The notes under the pieces are model-generated. The model saw only the letters and a list, made by a program, of their open reading frames with translations. It ran no database searches and was not told the origin of the DNA. Made by a program: the position numbers and the translations under genes. DNA of 64,000 nucleotides from an uncultured Prevotellaceae bacterium. GTDB lineage: Bacteria > Bacteroidota > Bacteroidia > Bacteroidales > Bacteroidaceae. Below, piece by piece: positions 9,024 through 18,026 of this stretch (the stretch's first letter is position 1; the number at the start of each line of letters is the position of its first letter). Location: positions 34,901 through 98,900 of the forward strand of contig ONCQ01000007.1 of assembly GCA_900316355.1 (NCBI GenBank), read 5' to 3'.

Positions 9024-10356
9024 CATGGCAGTTTCCGTTGGCAAAGACACCTTTATCATAGATGAGGCGGCCGTTGCAGTAGGTCTGCTCTACCCGCCAA
9101 GGGAAAGTGTGGCCTTCAAGGGGACTCCAGCCGCAGCGGCTGACGATGAGATCTTGGGTGAGTGTCCAGGGTTGGCGGCGTACCAGCGTGAGGTCTGCTT
9201 TCATGCCTTCGCGGATGAAGCCGCGCTCTGCGATGTGGAACAGGCGTGCGGGGTTGTGGCACATCAGCTCCACCATACGTGTGATGGGCAGCACGCCCTC
9301 TTCTACAAGGCCCAGCATGGCGGGCAGCGAGAACTGCACCATGGGCATCCCCGATACGGCGCGTTTGCAGCCCCCTTCCTTCTCCGAGAGCAGGTGCGGC
9401 GCATGGTCTGTGCCAATCACCGTGATGCGGCCGTTGTTCAGCGCCGCCCGCAGTGCCTCGCGGTCTTCCCGTGTCTTCACGGCGGGGTTGCATTTGATGC
9501 GCGTCCCCAGTGTCTTATAGTCTTCGTCGGTGAACAACAAATGAGGCACACATGCTTCGAGAGAGATTCGTTGCGTTTCGCCCGCAGTCGCGGGCGAAAC
9601 GCAACGAATCTCCTCGCGCGTGGTCACATGTGCAATATGCAGTCTCGCTCCCGTCTCCTTCGCCAACTGGATAGCCAGCTGCGACGAGGCGATGCAGGCT
9701 TCGCGGCTGCGTATTTCGGGGTGATGGATGACATCGGGGTCATCGCCGTACAGCGCCTGTGACTTCCGCATGTTCTCCGCGATGATGGCAGAGTCCTCGC
9801 AGTGGGTCATGATGAGCAGGGGCGACTGCTCGAAGACGGCGCGCAGGACGTCGCCGTGATCTACCAACATTCCGCCCGTGCTGCTGCCCATGAACAGTTT
9901 CACGGCAGGCACCGTGGTGGGGGCGAGGTGGGGTAGGAGATGGGCATTGCTGTTCGTAGCACCGAAGTAGAAACTGTAGTTTACGAAGGCGTGTGCCGCC
10001 CCCATCCGTTGCCGCTCTGCCAAGGCCTCCAGTGTCGTGGTCTGCGGCACTACGTTCGGCATATCCATGATGGTGGTCACACCGCCCGCTGCCGCTGCAT
10101 GGCTCTCCGTCGTCAGGTCGCCCTTGTGTGTCATTCCCGGCTCGCGGGTGTGGACGTGGTCATCGATGATGCCGGGGAGGAGAAGACTCACCCCCGACCC
10201 CTCTCTATAATCAGCGAGGGGCGTATATACATTTGAGGGCTGGAGTTCTTCTTTATCCTTAATCAGGGTGATATATTCATCCTCCACAACAATATCTGCA
10301 CGGCGGATGCGGCCGTCGGACACATAAAGGATATCATTGAAAACCTTCTTTTCCAT
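8998..10356 (-). CDS. pyrC: Dihydroorotase
   Basis: 452 residues. This cytoplasmic zinc amidohydrolase interconverts carbamoyl aspartate and dihydroorotate, the third step of pyrimidine synthesis. Metal and substrate motifs: DDHVHTREPGMTHKGD near residue 60, the MDMPN segment after GGVTT, LHIAHVTT, and GTDHAPHLLSEKEGG near residue 315. These are the marks of the class I bacterial type. An in-frame hairpin repeat (10198-10221) inserts PLADYREGSGVS directly before the conserved LPGIIDDHVH. The gene sits between the sugar transferase (40 bases upstream) and the MetH activation gene (overlapping). Confidence 0.93.
   Translation of the reverse strand: MEKKVFNDILYVSDGRIRRADIVVEDEYITLIKDKEELQPSNVYTPLADYREGSGVSLLLPGIIDDHVHTREPGMTHKGDLTTESHAAAAGGVTTIMDMPNVVPQTTTLEALAERQRMGAAHAFVNYSFYFGATNSNAHLLPHLAPTTVPAVKLFMGSSTGGMLVDHGDVLRAVFEQSPLLIMTHCEDSAIIAENMRKSQALYGDDPDVIHHPEIRSREACIASSQLAIQLAKETGARLHIAHVTTREEIRCVSPATAGETQRISLEACVPHLLFTDEDYKTLGTRIKCNPAVKTREDREALRAALNNGRITVIGTDHAPHLLSEKEGGCKRAVSGMPMVQFSLPAMLGLVEEGVLPITRMVELMCHNPARLFHIAERGFIREGMKADLTLVRRQPWTLTQDLIVSRCGWSPLEGHTFPWRVEQTYCNGRLIYDKGVFANGNCHAQALHFTL
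10198..10221. repeat. In-frame GC-rich hairpin repeat inside pyrC
   Basis: CCCCTC (10198-10203) pairs with GAGGGG (10216-10221); the flank CACCCCCGACCCCTC is the reverse complement of the right side of the mfd copy at 12974-13005. It encodes a linker just before the first metal-binding histidines. Confidence 0.72.
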
Positions 10357-10395
10357 GGAGTCTTTTCTTCGTTATAACGTTATAACGTAATGACG

Positions 10396-11145
10396 TTATG
10401 ACGATGGGGCGGCTTTCTTGTATTTCTTAAGCCATCCGTCCAGGCGCAGGCGCATGACACCCCAGAGTGCTTCGGAGAAGATGCCGCCGGACATCTTGCT
10501 GGTGCCCAGCTCGCGGTTGACGAAGATGACGGGCACCTCCTTGATCTTGAAGCCAAACTGCTTTGCTGTGTATTTCATCTCTATCTGGAACGCATAGCCC
10601 TTGAAGCGCACAGCATCCAAGTCTATGGTCTCCAACACCTTGCGACGGTAGCATACGAAACCCGCCGTGGTGTCATGGATATCAAGGCCCGTGACAATGC
10701 GCACATATTTCGAGGCGAAATAGCTCATCAGCACACGTCCCATAGGCCAGTTCACCACGTTGACACCAGTGACATAGCGCGAACCGATACTCACATCATA
10801 ACCCTCATCCTTGCAGGCCGCCAGCAGACGCGGCAGGTCGGACGGGGCATGGCTGAAGTCAGCGTCCATCTCAAAGATGTATTCATAGCCGTGTGCCAAC
10901 GCCCATTTGAAGCCGGCGATGTACGCTGTGCCGAGACCCAGTTTCCCGGAACGCTCAACGAGGAACAGACGATCCTGGAACTCGTCAGCCATCAGGCGCT
11001 TCACGATGTCTGCGGTGCCGTCAGGTGAGCCGTCGTCGATGACGAGCACGTTGAAAGCGTGTTCCTTCAGTCCGGTGACGGCGCGGATGATGTTCTCGAT
11101 ATTTTCCTTTTCGTTATAGGTAGGGATAATGACGATGCTGTCCAT
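10396..11145 (-). CDS. Polyprenol-phosphate mannosyltransferase-like family 2 glycosyltransferase
   Basis: 249 residues. GT2 fold with the nucleotide-binding start IIPTYNEKENIENIIRAV, the VIDDGSPDGTADIV segment and the metal-binding EMDADFSH motif near residue 97, then SRYVTGV and the GFVCYRR acceptor region, as in dolichol-phosphate mannose synthase. It would move a sugar from a nucleotide donor to a polyprenol phosphate on the inner face of the inner membrane. There is no C-terminal membrane domain, so it is the single-domain type. It lies 40 bases before pyrC, separated by ATAACGTTATAACGT repeats, and about 65 bases after sdaA. The exact donor cannot be read. Confidence 0.85.
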   Translation of the reverse strand: MDSIVIIPTYNEKENIENIIRAVTGLKEHAFNVLVIDDGSPDGTADIVKRLMADEFQDRLFLVERSGKLGLGTAYIAGFKWALAHGYEYIFEMDADFSHAPSDLPRLLAACKDEGYDVSIGSRYVTGVNVVNWPMGRVLMSYFASKYVRIVTGLDIHDTTAGFVCYRRKVLETIDLDAVRFKGYAFQIEMKYTAKQFGFKIKEVPVIFVNRELGTSKMSGGIFSEALWGVMRLRLDGWLKKYKKAAPSS

Positions 11146-11209
11146 ACTATCATTTTTAACTTTTATCTTTTTTTCTCCTTACGCTCCCCTTTAAGGGGCT
11201 CGGGGGCTA

Positions 11210-12403
11210 TTATATCTTCGCCAGTCCGCCTTCAGAAGTCTCTTTGTAGAGCGAGGGCAGGTCGTGGCCGGTTTGCTTCATGACGCGCACGATACGGTCG
11301 AAGCTGACACGGTGCTGGCCGTCGGACATCGAGGCGTAGAAGTTGGCGTCCAAGGCACGGGCGGCGGCGAAGGCATTGCGTTCGATGCAGGGTATCTGCA
11401 CCAAGCCGCACACGGGGTCGCAGGTCATGCCCAGATGGTGCTCAAGGCCCATCTCTGCGGCATATTCGATTTGTGCCACAGAGCCGCCGAAGAGTTGGCA
11501 GGCCGCCGCCGAAGCCATAGCGCAAGCTACTCCCACCTCACCCTGACACCCTACGTCGGCGCCGGAGATGCTGGCGTTGTGCTTCACGAGATTGCCGATG
11601 AGTCCGGCGGTGGCTAAGGCATGCAGGATGCGTTGTTCCGAGAAGGTGTGGTTGTGCGACAGATGATAGAGCACAGCGGGTATCACACCGCAGGAACCGC
11701 AGGTCGGCGCTGTCACGATGCGCCCGCCGGAGGCGTTCTCTTCGCTGACGGCCAGCGCGTAGGCATACACAAGGCCATCGCTCTGCAGGTTGGCCTTGTA
11801 GCCCTTGGCCTTGGTGTAATAGACAGGGGCCTTGCGCTGCAGACCCAGCGGCCCAGGCAGCACCCCCTCGTGGTCGATGCCGCGTTCCACGGCTTCGCAC
11901 ATCACCATCCACACCTCATGCAGGTAATCCCATATCTCAGGCCCTTCACACTGCTCGACATACTCCCAAAATGCGCATCCGCTATCCTGGCACCAATGGA
12001 TGATCTCCTCCATCGTGTTGAGGTCGTAGAGCTCAGGCCCCCCCTGCACACTGCCCTCACCCTCAGAGAGCGCCCCGCCGCCTACACTATAGACCGTCCA
12101 TGGATCATAGGGCTTCCCTGCCTCGTCGAGGCAGACGTATTTCATGCCGTTAGGGTGGAACGGCAGGAATGTCTGCGGCTCCCATAGGATACGGGTGGGT
12201 GCCGCAGGCTGCAGCACATCTTCGATGGCCACGTCGGTCATGTGCCCTTTGCCCGTGGCGGCAAGGCTACCGTAGAGCGTGACTTCGAAGCCGCGCGCTT
12301 CGGGGTGGCGCTGCAGATAGAGCTGAGCAGCGGTCTGCGGACCCATCGTGTGCGACGACGAGGGGCCGATGCCGATGCGGTAGAGTTCGCGCAGGGATCT
12401 CAT
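11210..12403 (-). CDS. sdaA: L-serine ammonia-lyase, iron-sulfur dependent, single chain
   Basis: 397 residues. Converts L-serine to pyruvate and ammonia using a [4Fe-4S] cluster. The start has the diagnostic [13 protein letters not shown] motif; the alpha region has [18 protein letters not shown] and [17 protein letters not shown], which carry the probable cluster cysteines. The beta and alpha parts are fused in one chain, as in the enteric enzyme, though the total is shorter (about 400 against 455). It is the first gene of the minus-strand block running to 8061. A TACATTTG promoter box lies about 40 bases upstream. Confidence 0.93.
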   Translation of the reverse strand: MRSLRELYRIGIGPSSSHTMGPQTAAQLYLQRHPEARGFEVTLYGSLAATGKGHMTDVAIEDVLQPAAPTRILWEPQTFLPFHPNGMKYVCLDEAGKPYDPWTVYSVGGGALSEGEGSVQGGPELYDLNTMEEIIHWCQDSGCAFWEYVEQCEGPEIWDYLHEVWMVMCEAVERGIDHEGVLPGPLGLQRKAPVYYTKAKGYKANLQSDGLVYAYALAVSEENASGGRIVTAPTCGSCGVIPAVLYHLSHNHTFSEQRILHALATAGLIGNLVKHNASISGADVGCQGEVGVACAMASAAACQLFGGSVAQIEYAAEMGLEHHLGMTCDPVCGLVQIPCIERNAFAAARALDANFYASMSDGQHRVSFDRIVRVMKQTGHDLPSLYKETSEGGLAKI

Positions 12404-12439
12404 AGGTAGAGTTAGGATGGTTCAATGGTTAATTGGCTG

Positions 12440-12447
12440 CAAATGTA
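12440..12447 (-). promoter_or_regulatory. -7 box (TACATTTG) for sdaA
   Basis: Bacteroidetes-type -7 element on the minus strand, 37 bases before the sdaA start, back to back with the mfd promoter. Confidence 0.6.
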
Positions 12448-12542
12448 CAACAATAAATTTGAAATGGAAAAAGAAAAGGTAAAAATGAACCGAAAATGAT
12501 AAAAAAGTAAATCGTCAAATCGTTAAATCGTAAAAATATCGT

Positions 12543-12550
12543 TACCTTTG
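12543..12550 (+). promoter_or_regulatory. -7 box (TACCTTTG) for mfd
   Basis: TACCTTTG 24 bases before the GTG start. The upstream stretch holds AAATCGTCAAATCGTTAAATCGT simple repeats. Confidence 0.7.
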
Positions 12551-12573
12551 CATCGTAAACATGAGCATCATCC

Positions 12574-15500
12574 GTGGAGATAAAGGATTTGCAGGCTTTG
12601 TTTGCGCGTCATCCCAAGGTGAAAGCGCTGGCAAAGGCCCTCGCTAACGAGAAGAAGCACACGGTGAGCGTGGCGGGCTTGCAAGCAAGTTCTGCGGCGC
12701 TGGCCTTTGCGTCGTTGCCGGACATGGGCCGTCCCCTCCTCTTCATCCTCGATGACATGGAGGAGGCTGGCTATTTCTACCACGACCTCGTGCAGATTCT
12801 CGGCGAGCAGCAGGTACTCTTCTTCCCCTCCTCCTACCGTAGAGCCGTGAAGTTCGGTCAGCGTGATGCTGCGAATGAGATCCTGAGGACGGAAGTGATT
12901 GCAAGGACCCTCTCCCCGCTCCCCCGTGAGGGGGAGAGCCTCACTGCGTTCGAGAACTGCGCGCCAGCAGTCACCCCTCCATTACGGGAGGGGTCGGGGG
13001 TGGGTCTTTTTATTGTCACCTACCCCGAAGCCATTGCGGAGCGCGTGGTGTCCAAGAAAACGTTGGATGACAGGACGCTGCAGCTGCGCGTAGGCGAACA
13101 GGTGGATCTCTCGTTTGTGGAGCAGACGCTGTTGGCCTTCGGCTTCCAACGGACCGACTACGTCTATGAGCCCGGACAGTTTGCCGTGCGCGGCTCCTTG
13201 GTAGATGTCTTCTCCTTCAGCTCTGAGTTCCCTTACCGCATTGATTTCTTCGGCAACGAAGTGGATAGCATCCGCACCTTCGAGGTTGAGAGTCAGCTCT
13301 CTCGCGGTCAGCAGGAGATGATCTCTCTGGTGCCGGACCTCAGCGAGGAATGCGAGGAGCGTGTACCCCTCGCCACTCTTCTTCCCGAGAACACCCTCGT
13401 CGTCACGAAGGACATCACCTTTGTCGCCGAGCGTATCGGTCAGATCTGGGAGGAAGGGTTTTCAAAACAAGCAGAAATAAGCCGAAACATTTCAGACAGC
13501 CCGGACCCTCTCCCCGCTCCCCCTTGTAGGGGGAGTGTGGTCACCTCTGCTACCAGTGTTTTCGATAAAGAACTCTTGTTGATAGATGCACAATCATTCG
13601 AAAAAGGATTCTCCGCTTTCCGTCGCATAGAGTTGTCACCCGCTCAAGAACATTCTACTCCCCTCCCTACAAGGGAGGGGCAGGAGGGTGGGTCTGCTGG
13701 GTCTGCTCTCTCTTTCTCCATTACCCCCCAACCTCTCTTCCACAAGAATTTCGACCTTGTCACCCAGTCTTTTGAGGAATATATAGCACAGGGCTACACC
13801 ATATATATATTAGCGGACTCCCAGAAGCAGAATGACCGCCTAAAGGAAATCTTTGTGAACTCGAATATTTCCTTTACCCCCGTCTCCAAGACCCTCCATG
13901 CAGGCTTTGCCGACAACGACCTGAAGGTGTGCGTGTTCACCGACCACCAGATCTTCGACCGCTTCCATAAGTACAACTTGCGCAGCGACCGTGCCCGTAG
14001 TGGCAAGGTGGCGCTGTCGTTGAAGGAACTGCAGGAGTTCGAGATTGGCGACTATGTCGTTCATGTAGATCACGGCATCGGTCGCTTCGGTGGTCTCGTT
14101 CGCGTGCCCGCGAACCAATCACCCCTCCCTCACGGGGGAGGGGCTGGGGGAGAGGCCGTTCTTCAGGAGATGATCAAGATCACCTACGACCACGACGATG
14201 TCGTCTATGTCTCCATCCACGCCTTGCACAAGGTGTCGAAGTATAAGGGCAAAGAGGGTGAACCGCCCCGCATCAGTCGTCTGGGCACAGGGGCCTGGGA
14301 GCGCATGAAGGAGCGCACGAAAGCCAAGATCAAGGACATCGCCCGCGACCTCATACAGCTCTACAGCCGTCGCCGCGAGGAGAAGGGCTTCAAGTTCAGT
14401 CCCGACACCTATCTTCAGCATGAACTGGAGGCCAGCTTCCTCTATGAGGACACCCCCGACCAGCTCAAGGCCACCAACGACGTGAAGGCGGACATGGAAC
14501 GCTCGCGCCCCATGGACCGCCTCGTCTGTGGTGACGTGGGCTTCGGCAAGACCGAGGTGGCCGTACGTGCCGCCTTCAAGGCCGCCGTCGATGGCAAACA
14601 GGTGGCTGTGATGGTGCCCACGACGGTGCTGGCCTACCAGCACTACCACACCTTCTCCGAGCGTCTCAAGGACCTCCCCGTGCGCGTTGATTACCTCACT
14701 CGTGCCCGAACGTCCAAGCAGACCAAGGAGATCCTTGCCGACCTCGAGGCGGGCAAGATAGATATCCTCGTAGGAACACATAAGCTCATAGGTAAAAGCG
14801 TGAAGTTCAAGGACCTCGGCCTGCTCATCATCGATGAGGAACAGAAGTTCGGTGTCGCCACCAAGGAGCGGCTGCGCCAGATGAAGGTCAACGTAGATAC
14901 CCTCACGCTCACGGCCACACCCATCCCCCGCACCCTGCAGTTCTCGCTCATGGGCGCCCGTGACCTCAGCGTCATCCAGACGCCGCCCCCCAACCGCTAT
15001 CCCATCCAGACCGAGGTCCACACCTTCTCTCCCGAGGTCATCGCCGAGGCCATCGGTTTCGAGATGAGCCGCAACGGGCAGGTGTTCATCGTCAACAACC
15101 GCATCTCTGGCCTTCCTGAGCTGGAGGAACTGGTACATAAATATGTACCTGATGCGCGCGTGGCAGTGGGCCACGGCCAGATGCACCCCGAAGAGCTGGA
15201 GAACGTGATGATGGCCTTCGCGGCTTACGACTACGACGTCCTCATCTCCACCACCATCATCGAGAGCGGTCTCGACATCCCCAATGCCAACACCATCATC
15301 ATCTGCGGTGCCCATAACTTCGGCCTCGCCGACCTTCATCAGATGCGCGGCAGGGTGGGGCGCTCGAACAAGAAAGCCTTCTGCTACCTGCTCGCGCCAC
15401 CCCTGGGGGCACTGCCCACGGAGTCGCGCCGTCGCCTGCAGGCCATCGAGAACTTCTCTGACCTCGGCAGCGGCATCCACATTGCCATGCAGGACTTGGA

Positions 15501-16140
15501 TATCCGCGGTGCGGGTAACCTGCTGGGTGCCGAGCAGAGCGGCTTCATCGCCGACCTCGGCTATGAGACCTATCAGAAGATTCTCTCCGAGGCTGTCAAG
15601 GAGCTGAAGAACGACGAGTTCAAGGAACTCTACGCGCAGCAGGTGGCTTCCGGCGAACTCACCAGCGGCGAGGCCTTCGTGGACGAGTGTCAGCTGGAGA
15701 GCGATATGCTCATGTCCTTCCCCGACTCCTATGTGCCGGGCAGCACTGAGCGGATGCTCCTCTACCGCGAGTTGGACGGTCTTGAGAGCGACGAGGCTGT
15801 GGAGGCCTTCCGCAAACGTCTCATCGACCGCTTCGGTCCTATCCCCGAGGAGGGCGAGGAACTCATCCGTGTTGTCAAGTTGCGCCGCTTAGGCAAGTAC
15901 TTCGGTGCGGAGCGCGTGATGCTGAAGAATGGGCGCCTGCGCCTCTACTTCGTCAAGGACGACGACTCCCCCTTCTTCCAGTCCCCCGCCTTCGGACAGT
16001 GCATCTCCTACTACTCCCTCCATGCTGCCGACTGTCAGCTTGACGAGGTCAAGGGGCGCCGCTCGATGCTCATCCGAGGGGCGGACAGCGTAAAAAAAGC
16101 CTGCACCATCTTAGAAGAGATGCAGGCGATGCAAGCGTAA
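12574..16140 (+). CDS. mfd: Transcription-repair coupling factor Mfd
   Basis: 1188 residues, starting at GTG; the ATG at 12561 is out of frame. Mfd pushes RNA polymerase off lesions using ATP and recruits UvrA. Order: UvrB-like N-terminal modules, polymerase-interacting domain (GDYVVHVDHGIGRFGGL, about residue 490), SF2 translocase with Walker A GDVGFGKTE (about 653), DEEQKFG box (about 754), TATPIPRTL, the RG(V)GR segment RGRVGRSNKKAFCYLL, and the TRCF C-terminal domain. Five GC-rich hairpin repeats (12919-14143) sit in frame in the first half, at linkers, adding proline-rich pieces such as PLPREGES and PLPTREGQEGG. This makes the protein slightly longer than usual. uvrA and uvrB lie in the same window but are not linked to it. 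Confidence 0.96.
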   Translation: MEIKDLQALFARHPKVKALAKALANEKKHTVSVAGLQASSAALAFASLPDMGRPLLFILDDMEEAGYFYHDLVQILGEQQVLFFPSSYRRAVKFGQRDAANEILRTEVIARTLSPLPREGESLTAFENCAPAVTPPLREGSGVGLFIVTYPEAIAERVVSKKTLDDRTLQLRVGEQVDLSFVEQTLLAFGFQRTDYVYEPGQFAVRGSLVDVFSFSSEFPYRIDFFGNEVDSIRTFEVESQLSRGQQEMISLVPDLSEECEERVPLATLLPENTLVVTKDITFVAERIGQIWEEGFSKQAEISRNISDSPDPLPAPPCRGSVVTSATSVFDKELLLIDAQSFEKGFSAFRRIELSPAQEHSTPLPTREGQEGGSAGSALSFSITPQPLFHKNFDLVTQSFEEYIAQGYTIYILADSQKQNDRLKEIFVNSNISFTPVSKTLHAGFADNDLKVCVFTDHQIFDRFHKYNLRSDRARSGKVALSLKELQEFEIGDYVVHVDHGIGRFGGLVRVPANQSPLPHGGGAGGEAVLQEMIKITYDHDDVVYVSIHALHKVSKYKGKEGEPPRISRLGTGAWERMKERTKAKIKDIARDLIQLYSRRREEKGFKFSPDTYLQHELEASFLYEDTPDQLKATNDVKADMERSRPMDRLVCGDVGFGKTEVAVRAAFKAAVDGKQVAVMVPTTVLAYQHYHTFSERLKDLPVRVDYLTRARTSKQTKEILADLEAGKIDILVGTHKLIGKSVKFKDLGLLIIDEEQKFGVATKERLRQMKVNVDTLTLTATPIPRTLQFSLMGARDLSVIQTPPPNRYPIQTEVHTFSPEVIAEAIGFEMSRNGQVFIVNNRISGLPELEELVHKYVPDARVAVGHGQMHPEELENVMMAFAAYDYDVLISTTIIESGLDIPNANTIIICGAHNFGLADLHQMRGRVGRSNKKAFCYLLAPPLGALPTESRRRLQAIENFSDLGSGIHIAMQDLDIRGAGNLLGAEQSGFIADLGYETYQKILSEAVKELKNDEFKELYAQQVASGELTSGEAFVDECQLESDMLMSFPDSYVPGSTERMLLYRELDGLESDEAVEAFRKRLIDRFGPIPEEGEELIRVVKLRRLGKYFGAERVMLKNGRLRLYFVKDDDSPFFQSPAFGQCISYYSLHAADCQLDEVKGRRSMLIRGADSVKKACTILEEMQAMQA
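12919..12936. repeat. In-frame hairpin repeat 1 in mfd
   Basis: CTCCCCC-GTGA-GGGGGAG, with left flank ACCCTCTCCCCGCTCCC identical to that of repeat 3. Encodes LSPLPREGES near residue 116. Confidence 0.75.
12974..13005. repeat. In-frame hairpin repeat 2 in mfd
   Basis: CCCCTCC-ATTACG-GGAGGGG followed by TCGGGGGTGGGTC; encodes PPLREGSGVG. Only about 40 bases after repeat 1. Confidence 0.75.
13517..13535. repeat. In-frame hairpin repeat 3 in mfd
   Basis: CTCCCCC-TTGTA-GGGGGAG with the flank ACCCTCTCCCCGCTCCC. Encodes DPLPAPPCRGS near residue 315. Confidence 0.75.
13660..13680. repeat. In-frame hairpin repeat 4 in mfd
   Basis: CCCCTCCC-TACAA-GGGAGGGG followed by CAGGAGGGTGGGTCT. Encodes TPLPTREGQEGG near residue 365. 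Confidence 0.75.
14122..14143. repeat. In-frame hairpin repeat 5 in mfd
   Basis: CCCCTCCC-TCACGG-GGGAGGGG followed by CTGGGGGAGAGG. Encodes SPLPHGGGAGGE inside the polymerase-interacting domain, near residue 520. Confidence 0.75.
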
Positions 16141-16150
16141 TGCTTTGGGG

Positions 16151-18010
16151 TTAGCGGACGAACACTTTCTGTGCGTCCCCGTCCGCTTTGCGGATGATGT
16201 TGACGCCTCGACGGGGTGCCGTGAGCGTGCGGCCGTCTGGGGAGTAGAAGGCTGAGGGTCGAGGGTTGAGGGTTGAGGGTTGGGCGTTGTCAACCTCCAC
16301 GGACTCGATGGCATCGGGAATTTTCGTGAGGCGGGAGAGGTGGAAGTCATCGGCCTCAAACCAGCCGTTGGATTCTGCACCTACGATGATGCTGCCACCC
16401 GTATGGTAACCGATGATGCTGAGATAGTGTCCGCGTGAACGGTCGGTCTGCGGGCCCGTGGACTCACGGTAGTCGCCGAAGCGGAGCGTGACAGCGTTGT
16501 TGGCATCGGTGGCCACGACGCCCGTGAAGAGATACCAGCCCGCAGGGAGCGCCAGCGTCTGATGGCAGTAGAAGCCATTGGCGGGAGTGCCGCCCCACGT
16601 GTTGAAAATATAGTTGCCGTCGTGGGGCGTGAAATTGCGGATGGCAGCGCCTTCTCCATCTTCTGTGACGCTTGAGATGAAAGCCTCGGTGGCATCCGTG
16701 GCTACAGTCCAGCCACTGACATCACCCGTCTGCAGGCGTACACCCTCCTCGAACGAGGGGTTCTTGAGGCGGTACGTGTTGTCATCAATCCGATAGTTTT
16801 CTTGCATGTACCGGTTCAGCTCGGACTGAAAATTCTCCATGCGGGCTACGATGTCGCTGCCTGTAGCCACATGCTCCGTGAGCAGCAGCGGCAGCTGGCT
16901 GCGGAAGGGCTCAGGGAGCGAGGTCGTCGCCGTCAAGGGCATCAGGCGGTTGTAGAGCGCAGCGTAGGCCTGATAGGTCGCATCATAGGCATCGCTCCAG
17001 TAGGAAGCGGGGTCGTAGAGCGGATTCTTGGTGGCGGTGAACTTAGCCACGACGGGGTAGTGGTCGGCCAGAGGCTCCCCGCTCTCGTCGTTGAAGTCGG
17101 TATCCACGATGAAGGAGTTCAGCGAGAGTTGCTTGCCGTACTTCGGGTTGATATAGAATATCTTATCCACGATCTCGCCCTGCACATAGCCCAGGGTGTT
17201 GACCATCAAGGCGTTGCTACCGTAGGCGGGATAGGTGTTCTGCTTGCATCTCTCCACCCAGCAGTCCTTGATAGTGTAGCGAGGGTCGGCATTGATGACA
17301 TCGATGAAGAGCGTCTTCAGCTGGTCACGCGTGTAGCGGCAGTTGGTGTCGCCCATGACAATCTTAGGACGCAGACTGGGGTTGATGCGCAGGATGTCGT
17401 CGGCCAGCTGGCGCAGCTGTGACTCGCGGGCAGCGATGTCGCCGCCGCTGACCTCCGCATCCATGTGCAGGATATAGACATCCACCAGCACATCATCGCC
17501 GAAGTCGGCCATATAGTAGCGGAACCCTTTCTTGATGAGGCCGTCGGCACCGCTGTCCGAATAGCCGTTGTGATCCCACCATGCCGTCCACGACTCATAC
17601 TTTGCCTCCACGGCGTTCCTGCGCCAGTAGAAGTTCAGACCATCGGTGTCGAAGAGGGGATTCTTGGCGATATAATTGGCGATGGCGGATATGCTGGCAG
17701 AGATCTTGCCGCGGTGGGTGCCGGAGGCATATACGCTGCCTATCTGCTCCATGATTTGGCTGTCGTAGTTGAAGTCCTCGCTGACGCCTATCAGGTCGTA
17801 GCCCTTACCAACCAGTTTCTGGCCGATGGCGGTGGCGCCGGCAGCTTCCTTGGCATCAGGGTTCAGGTCCACGGTGTAGATGCCTGCAATCTTCACGTTC
17901 TTGGGCATACCATCGACATTCATGGCGGCCACGGTGAAAGTCTTGACCTGTGCCGCAGCGCTGAGGCTTAGCGCACAGAGAGTGATGAGGGTGATGAGTT
18001 GACGTGTCAT
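16151..18010 (-). CDS. Secreted endonuclease/exonuclease/phosphatase-family protein with C-terminal sorting region
   Basis: 619 residues from the ATG at 18010; the frame is open further upstream but that part overlaps the next gene, and a signal peptide starts here (MTRQLITLITLCALSLSAAA). The first half is the EEP fold (DNase I, sphingomyelinase): VAAMNVDGMP, GVSEDFN with a likely metal-binding Glu, HMDAEVSGGD, VMGDTNCRY and DHYPVVAKF with the catalytic His. Substrate could be nucleic acid or a phosphoester lipid. The second half has a beta-sandwich (LKNPSFEEGV...VSGWT) that may bind carbohydrate. The tail (YSPDGRTL...GVNIIRKADG...KVFVR) resembles the sorting tails of other proteins here. A CAACCCTCAACCCTC repeat is read in frame near the end. 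Confidence 0.78.
   Translation of the reverse strand: MTRQLITLITLCALSLSAAAQVKTFTVAAMNVDGMPKNVKIAGIYTVDLNPDAKEAAGATAIGQKLVGKGYDLIGVSEDFNYDSQIMEQIGSVYASGTHRGKISASISAIANYIAKNPLFDTDGLNFYWRRNAVEAKYESWTAWWDHNGYSDSGADGLIKKGFRYYMADFGDDVLVDVYILHMDAEVSGGDIAARESQLRQLADDILRINPSLRPKIVMGDTNCRYTRDQLKTLFIDVINADPRYTIKDCWVERCKQNTYPAYGSNALMVNTLGYVQGEIVDKIFYINPKYGKQLSLNSFIVDTDFNDESGEPLADHYPVVAKFTATKNPLYDPASYWSDAYDATYQAYAALYNRLMPLTATTSLPEPFRSQLPLLLTEHVATGSDIVARMENFQSELNRYMQENYRIDDNTYRLKNPSFEEGVRLQTGDVSGWTVATDATEAFISSVTEDGEGAAIRNFTPHDGNYIFNTWGGTPANGFYCHQTLALPAGWYLFTGVVATDANNAVTLRFGDYRESTGPQTDRSRGHYLSIIGYHTGGSIIVGAESNGWFEADDFHLSRLTKIPDAIESVEVDNAQPSTLNPRPSAFYSPDGRTLTAPRRGVNIIRKADGDAQKVFVR
16252..16289. repeat. In-frame GAGGGTT tandem repeat in the EEP-family gene
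   Basis: Three to four GAGGGTTGAGGGTTG words. Read on the minus strand as NAQPSTLNPRPSAFYS, directly before the sorting tail. Confidence 0.7.
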
Positions 18011-18026
18011 GATGTTTGTGATAGGT

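Noticed and set aside
12561-12573. The ATG at 12561 as the start of mfd
   Set aside because: It is out of frame with the long conserved protein; GTG at 12574 is used.
14119-15480. A 453-codon minus-strand frame in mfd
   Set aside because: Opposite the conserved helicase domains; no recognisable fold or start signal.
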